From Enterobacteriaceae bacterium UBA5654 (GTDB lineage: Bacteria > Pseudomonadota > Gammaproteobacteria > Enterobacterales > Enterobacteriaceae): 64,000 bases of DNA. Below are positions 42,930 through 51,191 of this stretch, piece by piece. A program made the translations under genes and the position numbers. The stretch covers positions 44,308 to 108,307 of the forward strand of contig DIJC01000019.1 of assembly GCA_002421005.1 (NCBI GenBank), read 5' to 3'. Positions within the stretch are counted from its first letter, which is position 1. Each line of letters opens with the position of its first letter. A model generated the notes under the pieces. It was not told the origin of the DNA, made no database searches, and was given only the letters and a program-made list of their open reading frames with translations.

Positions 42930-44077
42930 TGGCTGAACAGCGCCCGTTAACGATTGCCCTGGTCGCCGGAGAAACCTCCGGCGATATTCTTGGTGCCGGT
43001 CTTATCCGCGCGCTAAAAGCTCGCGTACCTGATGCCCGCTTCGTCGGCGTCGCAGGCCCGCGTATGCAGGCTGAAGGCTGTGAAGCCTGGTATGAAATGG
43101 AAGAGCTGGCGGTAATGGGGATCGTCGAGGTGCTGGGTCGCCTGCGTCGGTTGCTGCATATCCGTGCGGATCTTACCCGTCGGCTTACCGATCTTAAGCC
43201 TGACGTCTTCGTCGGCATCGATGCGCCTGACTTTAATATCACTCTCGAAGGCAACCTGAAAAATCAGGGGATCAAAACGATCCACTACGTCAGCCCGTCC
43301 GTCTGGGCATGGCGGCAGAAACGCGTTTTCAAAATCGGCAGATCCACCCATATGGTGCTGGCTTTCCTGCCTTTCGAAAAAGCGTTTTATGATAAATTTA
43401 ACGTACCGTGCCGCTTCATTGGTCATACGATGGCCGATGCTATGCCGCTGGACCCGGATAAAAACGCGGCGCGCGACGTGCTTGGCATCCCGCATGACGT
43501 GCACTGTCTGGCGCTGTTGCCGGGAAGCCGGGGCGCGGAAGTGGAAATGCTCAGTGCAGACTTCCTTAAAACTGCCCAAATCCTGCGTCAGCATTATCCC
43601 GATCTGCACGTTGTGGTCCCGCTGGTCAACGCGAAGCGCCGGGAACAGTTCGAGCGCATTAAAGCGGAAGTGGCGGCAGATCTGAATGTGCATCTGCTGG
43701 ATGGCATGGCGCGTGAGGCGATGATCGCCAGCGACGCCGCGCTGCTGGCGTCCGGCACGGCGGCGCTGGAGTGTATGCTGGCAAAATGCCCGATGGTCGT
43801 CGGTTATCGCATGAAGCCTTTTACCTTCTGGCTGGCGAAAAGGCTGGTGAAGACCGACTATGTTTCGCTGCCTAATTTGCTGGCCGGCCGTGAGCTGGTG
43901 AAAGAGCTGCTACAGGAGGAGTGTGAGCCGCAGGCGTTAGCCGCCGCGCTGCTGCCCCTGTTGGCGAATGGTAAAACCAGCCACGCGATGCATGAGACTT
44001 TCCGCGATCTGCACCAGCAGATCCGCTGTAACGCCGATGAGCAGGCGGCAGACGCGGTACTGGAGTTAGCACCATGA
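42929..44077 (+). CDS. lpxB: Lipid A disaccharide synthase LpxB
   Basis: Inverting GT19 glycosyltransferase at the inner membrane surface; condenses lipid X with UDP-diacylglucosamine. The 382-residue protein shows the N-terminal VAGETSGDILGAGLI, the catalytic-aspartate region FVGIDAPDFN and the donor-binding LLPGSRGAEV and SGTAALECML blocks. The gene overlaps lpxA by one base and rnhB by four (ATGA), so all three are probably translationally coupled. Confidence 0.98.
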   Translation: MAEQRPLTIALVAGETSGDILGAGLIRALKARVPDARFVGVAGPRMQAEGCEAWYEMEELAVMGIVEVLGRLRRLLHIRADLTRRLTDLKPDVFVGIDAPDFNITLEGNLKNQGIKTIHYVSPSVWAWRQKRVFKIGRSTHMVLAFLPFEKAFYDKFNVPCRFIGHTMADAMPLDPDKNAARDVLGIPHDVHCLALLPGSRGAEVEMLSADFLKTAQILRQHYPDLHVVVPLVNAKRREQFERIKAEVAADLNVHLLDGMAREAMIASDAALLASGTAALECMLAKCPMVVGYRMKPFTFWLAKRLVKTDYVSLPNLLAGRELVKELLQEECEPQALAAALLPLLANGKTSHAMHETFRDLHQQIRCNADEQAADAVLELAP

Positions 44078-44670
44078 CAGAATTTGTTTATCCGCATACC
44101 CACCTGGTAGCCGGTGTGGATGAAGTCGGTCGCGGCCCGCTGGTTGGCGCGGTCGTTACGGCCGCGGTGATCCTCGATCCGGCGCGTCCGATTGCCGGTC
44201 TTAACGATTCTAAAAAGCTTTCAGAGAAGCGTCGCCTGGCGCTGAGTGAAGAGATCAAAGAAAAGGCGCTAAGCTGGAGTCTGGGCCGTGCCGAACCGTA
44301 TGAAATCGACGAGCTGAATATTTTGCATGCCACGATGCTGGCGATGCAGCGCGCCGTCGCCGGGCTGCGCGTTATGCCTGAATATGTGCTGATCGACGGC
44401 AACCGCTGTCCCGTCCTCGCGATGCCTTCACTTGCCGTCGTTAAAGGTGACAGTCGGGTGGCAGAAATCAGCGCCGCCTCAATTATTGCCAAAGTTGCTC
44501 GCGATGCGGAAATGGCGGCACTGGATCTGACGTTTCCTCAATATGGCTTTGCGCAGCACAAAGGCTATCCGACCGCTTTTCACCTTGAAAAACTGGCGGA
44601 GCACGGCGCGACGCAGCATCACCGGCGTAGCTTTGCGCCTGTTAAACGCGCGCTGGGACTGGTGTCCTGA
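44074..44670 (+). CDS. rnhB: Ribonuclease HII
   Basis: Type 2 RNase H that nicks DNA at single embedded ribonucleotides, starting ribonucleotide excision repair. The 198-residue protein has the GVDEVGRGPLVGAVVTAAV motif with two catalytic acids, another aspartate in YVLIDGN, and SAASIIAKVARDAEM. It overlaps lpxB by four bases, and dnaE follows after 38 bases, which links a repair nuclease with the replicative polymerase in one transcript. Confidence 0.98.
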   Translation: MTEFVYPHTHLVAGVDEVGRGPLVGAVVTAAVILDPARPIAGLNDSKKLSEKRRLALSEEIKEKALSWSLGRAEPYEIDELNILHATMLAMQRAVAGLRVMPEYVLIDGNRCPVLAMPSLAVVKGDSRVAEISAASIIAKVARDAEMAALDLTFPQYGFAQHKGYPTAFHLEKLAEHGATQHHRRSFAPVKRALGLVS

Positions 44671-44708
44671 ATCAACACGCAAGTAATTAAGTCACGCGGG
44701 ATCTGAAA

Positions 44709-47700
44709 ATGGCTGAACCACGTTTCGTACACCTGCGGGTGCACAGCGACTACTCCATGATCGATGGGCTGGCAAAAACCGGGCCGCTGGTGAAAAAGGC
44801 GGCCTCACTGGGTATGCCTGCGCTGGCGATCACCGATTTTATGAACCTGTGTGGTCTGGTGAAGTTCTACGGAGCGGCACACGGGGCGGGGATCAAGCCC
44901 ATTGTCGGCGCGGATTTTCACGTCCAGAACGAACTGCTCCCCGATGAGCTGACCCAGCTTACCGTTCTGGCGGCCAATAACGTCGGCTATCAAAACCTGA
45001 CGCTGCTGATCTCACGCGCCTATCAGCGCGGCTATGGGGCGCTCGGGCCGTGGATCGATCGTGACTGGCTGGCGGAGCTTGGCGAAGGACTGATCCTGAT
45101 TTCCGGCGGACGTCTTGGCGACGTTGGCCGCAGCCTGATGCGCGGCAATAACGTGCTGGTGGATCAGTGCGTCTCATTCTATGAAGAGCATTTCCCCGAC
45201 CGCTTTTATCTGGAACTGATCCGTACCGGCAGGCAGGACGAGGAAAGCTATCTTCATGCGGCGATTGAGCTGGCAGAAGCGCGTGGGCTGCCGGTGGTGG
45301 CAACGAACGATGTGCGGTTTATCAGCCCGGATGATTTCGACGCCCATGAAATTCGCGTTGCTATCCACGACGGCTTTACGCTCGACGATCCAAAACGTCC
45401 GCGTAATTACTCGACGCAGCAATACATGCGCACCGAAGATGAAATGTGCGAGCTGTTTGCCGATATCCCGGAAGCGCTGGAGAACAGCGTTGAAATTGCC
45501 CGTCGCTGTAATGTGACCGTGCGTCTTGGCGAATATTTCCTGCCGCAGTTCCCGACCGGGGATATGACCACGGAGGATTTCCTCGTCGTCAAATCCAAAG
45601 AGGGGCTGGAAGAGCGGCTTGAATTCCTGTTCCCGGATGAAGAAGAGCGCAAAAAGCGCCGCCCGGAATATGACGAGCGCCTGGACGTTGAGCTTCAGGT
45701 GATCAACCAGATGGGATTCCCTGGCTACTTCCTGATCGTGATGGAGTTTATCCAGTGGTCGAAAGATAACGGCGTGCCGGTCGGACCGGGGCGAGGCTCC
45801 GGTGCAGGCTCGCTGGTGGCGTATGCGCTAAAAATTACCGATCTCGATCCGCTGGCGCTCGACCTGCTGTTTGAACGTTTCCTCAACCCGGAACGTGTTT
45901 CAATGCCCGACTTCGACGTTGACTTCTGCATGGAGAAACGCGATCAGGTTATCGAACACGTCGCGGATATGTACGGGCGCGACGCGGTATCACAGATCAT
46001 TACCTTTGGTACGATGGCGGCGAAAGCGGTGATCCGCGACGTGGGCCGCGTGCTGGGACATCCGTATGGTTTTGTCGATCGTATTTCCAAGCTGGTGCCG
46101 CCCGATCCGGGGATGACGCTGGCAAAAGCCTTCGAAGCCGAGCCGCAGCTGCCGGAAATCTACGAGGCTGATGAAGAGGTCAAAGCGCTGATCGACATGG
46201 CGCGTAAGCTCGAAGGCGTCACGCGTAACGCTGGTAAACATGCGGGCGGCGTGGTGATCGCGCCGACCAAAATTACCGACTTCGCACCGTTGTACTGCGA
46301 TGAAGCGGGTCAGCATCCCGTCACCCAGTTTGATAAAAATGATGTGGAATACGCCGGGCTGGTGAAGTTTGACTTCCTTGGCCTGCGCACGCTCACCATC
46401 ATCAACTGGGCGCTGGAGATGATCAACAAACGGCGTGAGAAGCAGGGCGAGCCGCCGCTGGATATCGCCGCCATCCCGCTGGAAGATAAAAAAAGTTTCG
46501 ATATGCTGCAACGCTCGGAAACCACGGCGGTGTTCCAGCTTGAATCGCGCGGCATGAAAGATCTCATCAAGCGTCTGCAACCGGACTGCTTTGAAGATAT
46601 GATCGCGCTGGTGGCGCTGTTCCGTCCCGGTCCGCTTCAGTCGGGGATGGTAGATAACTTTATTGACCGTAAACACGGGCGCGAAGAGATCTCTTACCCG
46701 GACGTGCAGTGGCAGCATGAGAGCCTGAAACCGGTACTGGAACCTACCTACGGCATCATCCTGTATCAGGAACAGGTCATGCAGATTGCCCAGGTGCTTT
46801 CTGGTTATACCCTCGGCGGCGCGGATATGCTGCGTCGTGCAATGGGTAAGAAAAAGCCGGAAGAGATGGCCAAGCAGCGCGGCGCGTTTGAAGACGGGGC
46901 GAAGAAAAACGGCATCGACGGCGAGCTGGCGATGAAAATCTTCGACCTGGTGGAAAAATTCGCCGGTTACGGATTTAACAAATCGCACTCGGCAGCCTAT
47001 GCCCTGGTGTCCTATCAGACCCTGTGGCTGAAAGCGCATTACCCGGCTGAATTTATGGCGGCGGTAATGACGGCGGATATGGATAACACCGAGAAAGTGG
47101 TAGGGCTGGTGGATGAGTGCTGGCGCATGGGGCTGAAAATCCTGCCGCCGGACATAAACTCCGGGCAATATCATTTTCACGTCAACGATGACGGGGAAAT
47201 CGTGTATGGTATCGGCGCGATTAAAGGCGTAGGCGAAGGGCCGATTGAGGCCATTCTCGAAGCGCGTAATAACGGCGGCTATTTCCGCGAGCTGTTCGAT
47301 CTCTGTGCGCGTACCGACACGAAAAAGTTAAACCGTCGGGTGCTGGAAAAACTGATTATGTCCGGGGCATTTGACCGCCTCGGGCCGCACCGCGCCGCGC
47401 TGATGAACTCGCTTGGCGATGCGTTAAAAGCGGCGGATCAGCACGCCAAAGCGGAAGCTATTGGGCAGGCAGACATGTTCGGCGTGCTGGCGGAAGAGCC
47501 GGAGCAGATCGAGCAATCCTACGCCAGTTGCCAGCCCTGGCCGGAACATACGGTACTGGAAGGGGAGCGCGAAACGTTAGGTCTGTATCTGACGGGCCAC
47601 CCTATTAATCAGTATCTGAAAGAAATTGAGCGCTATGTCGGAGGCGTAAGGCTGAAAGACATGCATCCGACCGAACGTGGTAAAGTCACCACGGCGGCGG

Positions 47701-48191
47701 GGCTCGTCATTGCCGCGCGGGTTATGGTCACCAAGCGCGGTAATCGTATCGGCATCTGTACGCTGGATGACCGTTCCGGGCGGCTGGAGGTGATGTTATT
47801 CACCGAGGCGCTGGAAAAGTACCAGCAGTTGCTGGAAAACGACCGCATACTTATCGTCAGCGGACAGGTCAGCTTTGATGACTTCAGCGGTGGGCTTAAA
47901 ATGATGGCCCGCGAAGTGATGGATATTGACGAAGCTCGCGAAAAATATGCTCGCGGGCTTGCTATCTCGCTGACGGACAGGCAAATTGATGACCAGCTTT
48001 TAAACCGACTCCGTCAGTCTCTGGAACCCCATCGTTCGGGAACCATTCCAGTACATCTCTACTATCAGAGGACGGATGCGCGTGCGCGGCTGCGCTTTGG
48101 CGCAACGTGGCGCGTCTCTCCGAGCGATCGTTTACTTAACGATCTCCGTGGCCTCATTGGTTCGGAGCAGGTGGAACTGGAGTTTGACTAA
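44709..48191 (+). CDS. dnaE: DNA polymerase III alpha subunit
   Basis: Replicative polymerase subunit of the holoenzyme, 1160 residues as in E. coli. In order: PHP domain starting HLRVHSDYSMIDGL, palm with the metal-binding PDFDVDFCMEKR, fingers, the internal clamp-binding motif QADMFG (about residue 920), an OB fold (GLVIAARVMVTKRGNRIG) and the C-terminal tau-binding region. It follows rnhB and is followed by accA after 12 bases, so lipid synthesis and replication genes share transcripts. Confidence 0.98.
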   Translation: MAEPRFVHLRVHSDYSMIDGLAKTGPLVKKAASLGMPALAITDFMNLCGLVKFYGAAHGAGIKPIVGADFHVQNELLPDELTQLTVLAANNVGYQNLTLLISRAYQRGYGALGPWIDRDWLAELGEGLILISGGRLGDVGRSLMRGNNVLVDQCVSFYEEHFPDRFYLELIRTGRQDEESYLHAAIELAEARGLPVVATNDVRFISPDDFDAHEIRVAIHDGFTLDDPKRPRNYSTQQYMRTEDEMCELFADIPEALENSVEIARRCNVTVRLGEYFLPQFPTGDMTTEDFLVVKSKEGLEERLEFLFPDEEERKKRRPEYDERLDVELQVINQMGFPGYFLIVMEFIQWSKDNGVPVGPGRGSGAGSLVAYALKITDLDPLALDLLFERFLNPERVSMPDFDVDFCMEKRDQVIEHVADMYGRDAVSQIITFGTMAAKAVIRDVGRVLGHPYGFVDRISKLVPPDPGMTLAKAFEAEPQLPEIYEADEEVKALIDMARKLEGVTRNAGKHAGGVVIAPTKITDFAPLYCDEAGQHPVTQFDKNDVEYAGLVKFDFLGLRTLTIINWALEMINKRREKQGEPPLDIAAIPLEDKKSFDMLQRSETTAVFQLESRGMKDLIKRLQPDCFEDMIALVALFRPGPLQSGMVDNFIDRKHGREEISYPDVQWQHESLKPVLEPTYGIILYQEQVMQIAQVLSGYTLGGADMLRRAMGKKKPEEMAKQRGAFEDGAKKNGIDGELAMKIFDLVEKFAGYGFNKSHSAAYALVSYQTLWLKAHYPAEFMAAVMTADMDNTEKVVGLVDECWRMGLKILPPDINSGQYHFHVNDDGEIVYGIGAIKGVGEGPIEAILEARNNGGYFRELFDLCARTDTKKLNRRVLEKLIMSGAFDRLGPHRAALMNSLGDALKAADQHAKAEAIGQADMFGVLAEEPEQIEQSYASCQPWPEHTVLEGERETLGLYLTGHPINQYLKEIERYVGGVRLKDMHPTERGKVTTAAGLVIAARVMVTKRGNRIGICTLDDRSGRLEVMLFTEALEKYQQLLENDRILIVSGQVSFDDFSGGLKMMAREVMDIDEAREKYARGLAISLTDRQIDDQLLNRLRQSLEPHRSGTIPVHLYYQRTDARARLRFGATWRVSPSDRLLNDLRGLIGSEQVELEFD

Positions 48192-48203
48192 TACAGGAAT
48201 ACT

Positions 48204-49163
48204 ATGAGTCTGAATTTCCTAGATTTTGAACAGCCGATTGCAGAGCTGGAAGCGAAAATCGATTCTCTGACTGCGGTTAGCCGTCAGGATGAGAAACTGG
48301 ATATAAATATCGACGAAGAAGTGCATCGTCTGCGCGAAAAGAGCGTAGAGCTGACGCGGAAAATCTTTGCCGATCTCGGCGCATGGCAGGTAGCCCAACT
48401 GGCGCGACATCCACTGCGCCCCTACACCCTGGATTATGTCCGCCTGGCATTTGATGAATTCGATGAGTTGGCAGGGGATCGCGCTTACGCTGATGATAAA
48501 GCTATCGTCGGCGGCATCGCACGCCTGGATGGACGTCCGGTGATGATCATTGGTCATCAAAAAGGCCGTGAAACCAAAGAAAAAATCCGCCGTAACTTTG
48601 GGATGCCCGCACCGGAAGGCTATCGCAAAGCGCTGCGTCTGATGGAAATGGCCGAGCGTTTCAACATGCCGATCATCACCTTCATCGACACCCCTGGGGC
48701 ATACCCTGGCGTGGGCGCGGAAGAGCGTGGCCAGTCAGAAGCCATTGCCCGCAACCTGCGTGAAATGTCGCGCCTGAGCGTGCCGGTTATCTGCACCGTT
48801 ATCGGTGAAGGCGGCTCTGGCGGCGCGCTGGCGATTGGCGTGGGCGATAAAGTGAATATGTTGCAGTACAGCACCTATTCCGTTATCTCTCCGGAAGGCT
48901 GTGCCTCCATTCTGTGGAAAAGCGCCGATAAAGCGCCGCTGGCTGCCGACGCAATGGGCATCATTGCTCCGCGCCTGAAAGAGCTGAAGCTGATTGACTC
49001 TATCATCCCGGAACCGCTGGGCGGCGCGCACCGCAACCCGGAAGCTATCGCCGCTTCCCTGAAGGCGCAGCTGCTGGAAGATTTAGCGGATCTCGACGTG
49101 CTGGGTAAAGAAGATTTGCTCAATCGTCGTTATCACCGTCTGATGAGCTACGGTTACGCCTGA
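48204..49163 (+). CDS. accA: Acetyl-CoA carboxylase carboxyltransferase subunit alpha
   Basis: With AccD it transfers the carboxyl group from biotin-BCCP to acetyl-CoA, the first step of fatty acid synthesis. The 319-residue protein begins MSLNFLDFEQPIAELEAKI, has RGRETKEKI-type (KGRETKEKIRRNFG) and TFIDTPGAYPGVGAEERGQ blocks and the oxyanion-hole region GEGGSGGALAIGVGD. The final gene of the long plus-strand block, closed by a good terminator. Confidence 0.98.
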   Translation: MSLNFLDFEQPIAELEAKIDSLTAVSRQDEKLDINIDEEVHRLREKSVELTRKIFADLGAWQVAQLARHPLRPYTLDYVRLAFDEFDELAGDRAYADDKAIVGGIARLDGRPVMIIGHQKGRETKEKIRRNFGMPAPEGYRKALRLMEMAERFNMPIITFIDTPGAYPGVGAEERGQSEAIARNLREMSRLSVPVICTVIGEGGSGGALAIGVGDKVNMLQYSTYSVISPEGCASILWKSADKAPLAADAMGIIAPRLKELKLIDSIIPEPLGGAHRNPEAIAASLKAQLLEDLADLDVLGKEDLLNRRYHRLMSYGYA

Positions 49164-49186
49164 TTACTTCCCTCATTTTTATCACT

Positions 49187-49216
49187 AAAGGCCGGATATT
49201 CCGGCCTTTTTTTATG
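49187..49216 (+). terminator. Terminator of accA
   Basis: AAAGGCCGG and CCGGCCTTT pair around a 5-base loop, followed by a T tract. It ends the long rpsB-to-accA block. Confidence 0.9.
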
Positions 49217-49350
49217 TGATTTTTCTCCTGGGGAAAAGTGATATTGCGTTGAGCACATATGATTAACCTGTCAGCCCCTTCCTCCCTGAAACTGCACGCA
49301 CTGCCAGGCATACGGCCAGGGCAGGCTGTGAATCTATCAAGGAGAAGAAA

Positions 49351-51114
49351 ATGGCATTGCGAAAATCTATGGCCTTAAGCGCTGTAGCAGCAGGGATCCT
49401 GCTGGGTTTATCAACCGCACACGCGGCACCTTTACTCGGTGACAGCGCGCCGGTCACTATTAAAGCCAGCGACATGGCGGCGAAAGAAAAAGAGTTAACC
49501 AGCTTTCCGCTGATGTCAGCGGTAAAATCCTCTATTGCGACCCTGGATAACGCTGAAGTTGAAAAAATTGCTGTTGGACGTGCGGCGAACCCGGACAACG
49601 TGAAGCGCGTTGAGAAAATGCTGACTGAGAAAGACTGGGATTTCCTCTTCCCGATGCGCGCCCCGGAATACACCTACCTGAACTTCCTGAAAGCGATTGG
49701 TAAGTTCCCGGCTGTCTGCGGCACCTACACCGACGGTCGCGACAGCGATGCGATCTGCCGTAAAACGCTGGCAACTATGTTCGCCCACTTCGCCCAGGAA
49801 ACCGGTGGCCACGAAAGCTGGCGTGACATTCCTGAATGGCGTCAGGCGCTGGTCTACCTGCGCGAAGTCGGCTGGGTGGAAGGTCAGAAAGGCGGCTATA
49901 ACGGCGAATGTAACCCGGACGTATGGCAGGGACAGACCTGGCCGTGCGGTAAAGATAAAGACGGCGATTTCGTCAGCTATTTTGGTCGCGGTGCGAAGCA
50001 GCTTTCCTATAACTACAACTACGGGCCGTTCTCTGACGCGATGTACGGCGACGTTCGTCCGCTGCTGGATAAACCGGAAATCGTGGCCGATACCTGGATG
50101 AACCTGGCGAGCGCGGTCTTCTTCTTTGTTTATCCGCAGCCGCCGAAACCGTCCATGCTGCACGTCATTGACGGGACCTGGCAGCCGAACGATCGCGATA
50201 AAGCAAATGGCCTGGTGCCGGGCTTTGGCGTGACCATCCAGATCATCAACGGCGGCGTGGAATGCGGCGGCGCGGATGAAATGGCGCAGTCCCTCAACCG
50301 TATCAGCTATTACAAAGAGTTTGCTAACTATCTGAAAGTGCCTGTTCCGGCTGACGAAGTGCTGGGCTGTAAGAACATGAAGCAGTTCGACGAGGGCGGC
50401 GCGGGCGCACTGCCGATTTACTGGGAAGAAGACTGGTCATGGAGCGCGGATACCGCAGACGGTAAATCCTACTCCTGCCAGTTAGTGGGTTATCAGACGC
50501 CGTATACCGCCTTCAAACAGGGTGACTATGCGAAATGCGTCCAGCACTACTTCAAGGTTAACGTCGTGGACGACAGCGGCAACGCACAGCCGCAACCGCA
50601 GCCGACACCCGATGACGTCCCGGCTCCGGCAGCTAATGTTGCGCCCGTCGCCCGTATTGCTGGTCCGGTGGGTGCGGTAGATGCTGGTAGCACGGTTTCT
50701 CTGAGTGCAGCAGGCTCTACCGATGCCAACGGCGACAAACTGTCCTACACCTGGATGGCACAGGATGGTCAGACCGTTTCCGGTGCGGATAAATCCGTTA
50801 TCACCTTCAATGCCCCGGAAAAAGCGGAAGCTGCGCAGTACGTGGTTAACCTGAAAGTGAGCGACGGTACTCTGAGCAGCACAGCCAGCTACACCCTGAA
50901 CGTGAAAGCGAAAGCGAAAGCTGATACGGATGGCGCGGTGATCTATCCTTCCTGGAACGCCACCCAGACGTGGAATGCCGGTGATATCGTCAATAACAAT
51001 GGCGTACTGTACCAGTGCAAACCGCTGCCTGCGGGCGCATGGTGTAATGTTGCCTCCGCGTACTACGAGCCTGGCGCAGGCATTGCCTGGCAGGATGCGT
51101 GGAACGCGCTGTAA
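49351..51114 (+). CDS. Secreted GH19 chitinase with PKD and chitin-binding domains
   Basis: The 587-residue precursor has a signal peptide ending AHA (about 25 residues), a helical lead region, a glycoside hydrolase 19 domain (about 110-400), a QPQPQPTP linker, a PKD domain (about 430-518) and a C-terminal CBM5/12 chitin-binding domain (about 533-587) with tryptophans in YPSWNATQTWNAGD. Glu150 in HFAQETGGH is the expected catalytic acid, and YFGRGAKQLSYNYNYG (210-225) is the GH19 substrate-cleft signature. It should hydrolyse chitin or related GlcNAc polymers outside the cell or in the periplasm. AAGGAG precedes the ATG. It lies alone between two terminators; E. coli K-12 lacks it here, while, as I recall, Salmonella has a chitinase at the same place. 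No secretion genes are nearby. Confidence 0.9.
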   Translation: MALRKSMALSAVAAGILLGLSTAHAAPLLGDSAPVTIKASDMAAKEKELTSFPLMSAVKSSIATLDNAEVEKIAVGRAANPDNVKRVEKMLTEKDWDFLFPMRAPEYTYLNFLKAIGKFPAVCGTYTDGRDSDAICRKTLATMFAHFAQETGGHESWRDIPEWRQALVYLREVGWVEGQKGGYNGECNPDVWQGQTWPCGKDKDGDFVSYFGRGAKQLSYNYNYGPFSDAMYGDVRPLLDKPEIVADTWMNLASAVFFFVYPQPPKPSMLHVIDGTWQPNDRDKANGLVPGFGVTIQIINGGVECGGADEMAQSLNRISYYKEFANYLKVPVPADEVLGCKNMKQFDEGGAGALPIYWEEDWSWSADTADGKSYSCQLVGYQTPYTAFKQGDYAKCVQHYFKVNVVDDSGNAQPQPQPTPDDVPAPAANVAPVARIAGPVGAVDAGSTVSLSAAGSTDANGDKLSYTWMAQDGQTVSGADKSVITFNAPEKAEAAQYVVNLKVSDGTLSSTASYTLNVKAKAKADTDGAVIYPSWNATQTWNAGDIVNNNGVLYQCKPLPAGAWCNVASAYYEPGAGIAWQDAWNAL

Positions 51115-51122
51115 CAGAAATA

Positions 51123-51153
51123 AATCCCGCCGGTGCGACGCACTGGCGGGATT
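51123..51153 (+). terminator. Terminator of the chitinase gene
   Basis: AATCCCGCC and GGCGGGATT pair around an inner loop that can itself pair (GTGC/GCAC), about 8 bases after the chitinase stop codon. Few T residues follow. Confidence 0.75.
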
Positions 51154-51191
51154 GTTACTATGATTAGCTATGATTTTTTCAGGAGGAACGC

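Noticed and set aside
45990..47180. 396-codon frame antisense to dnaE
   Set aside because: Long only because of the codon bias of dnaE; no domain recognised.
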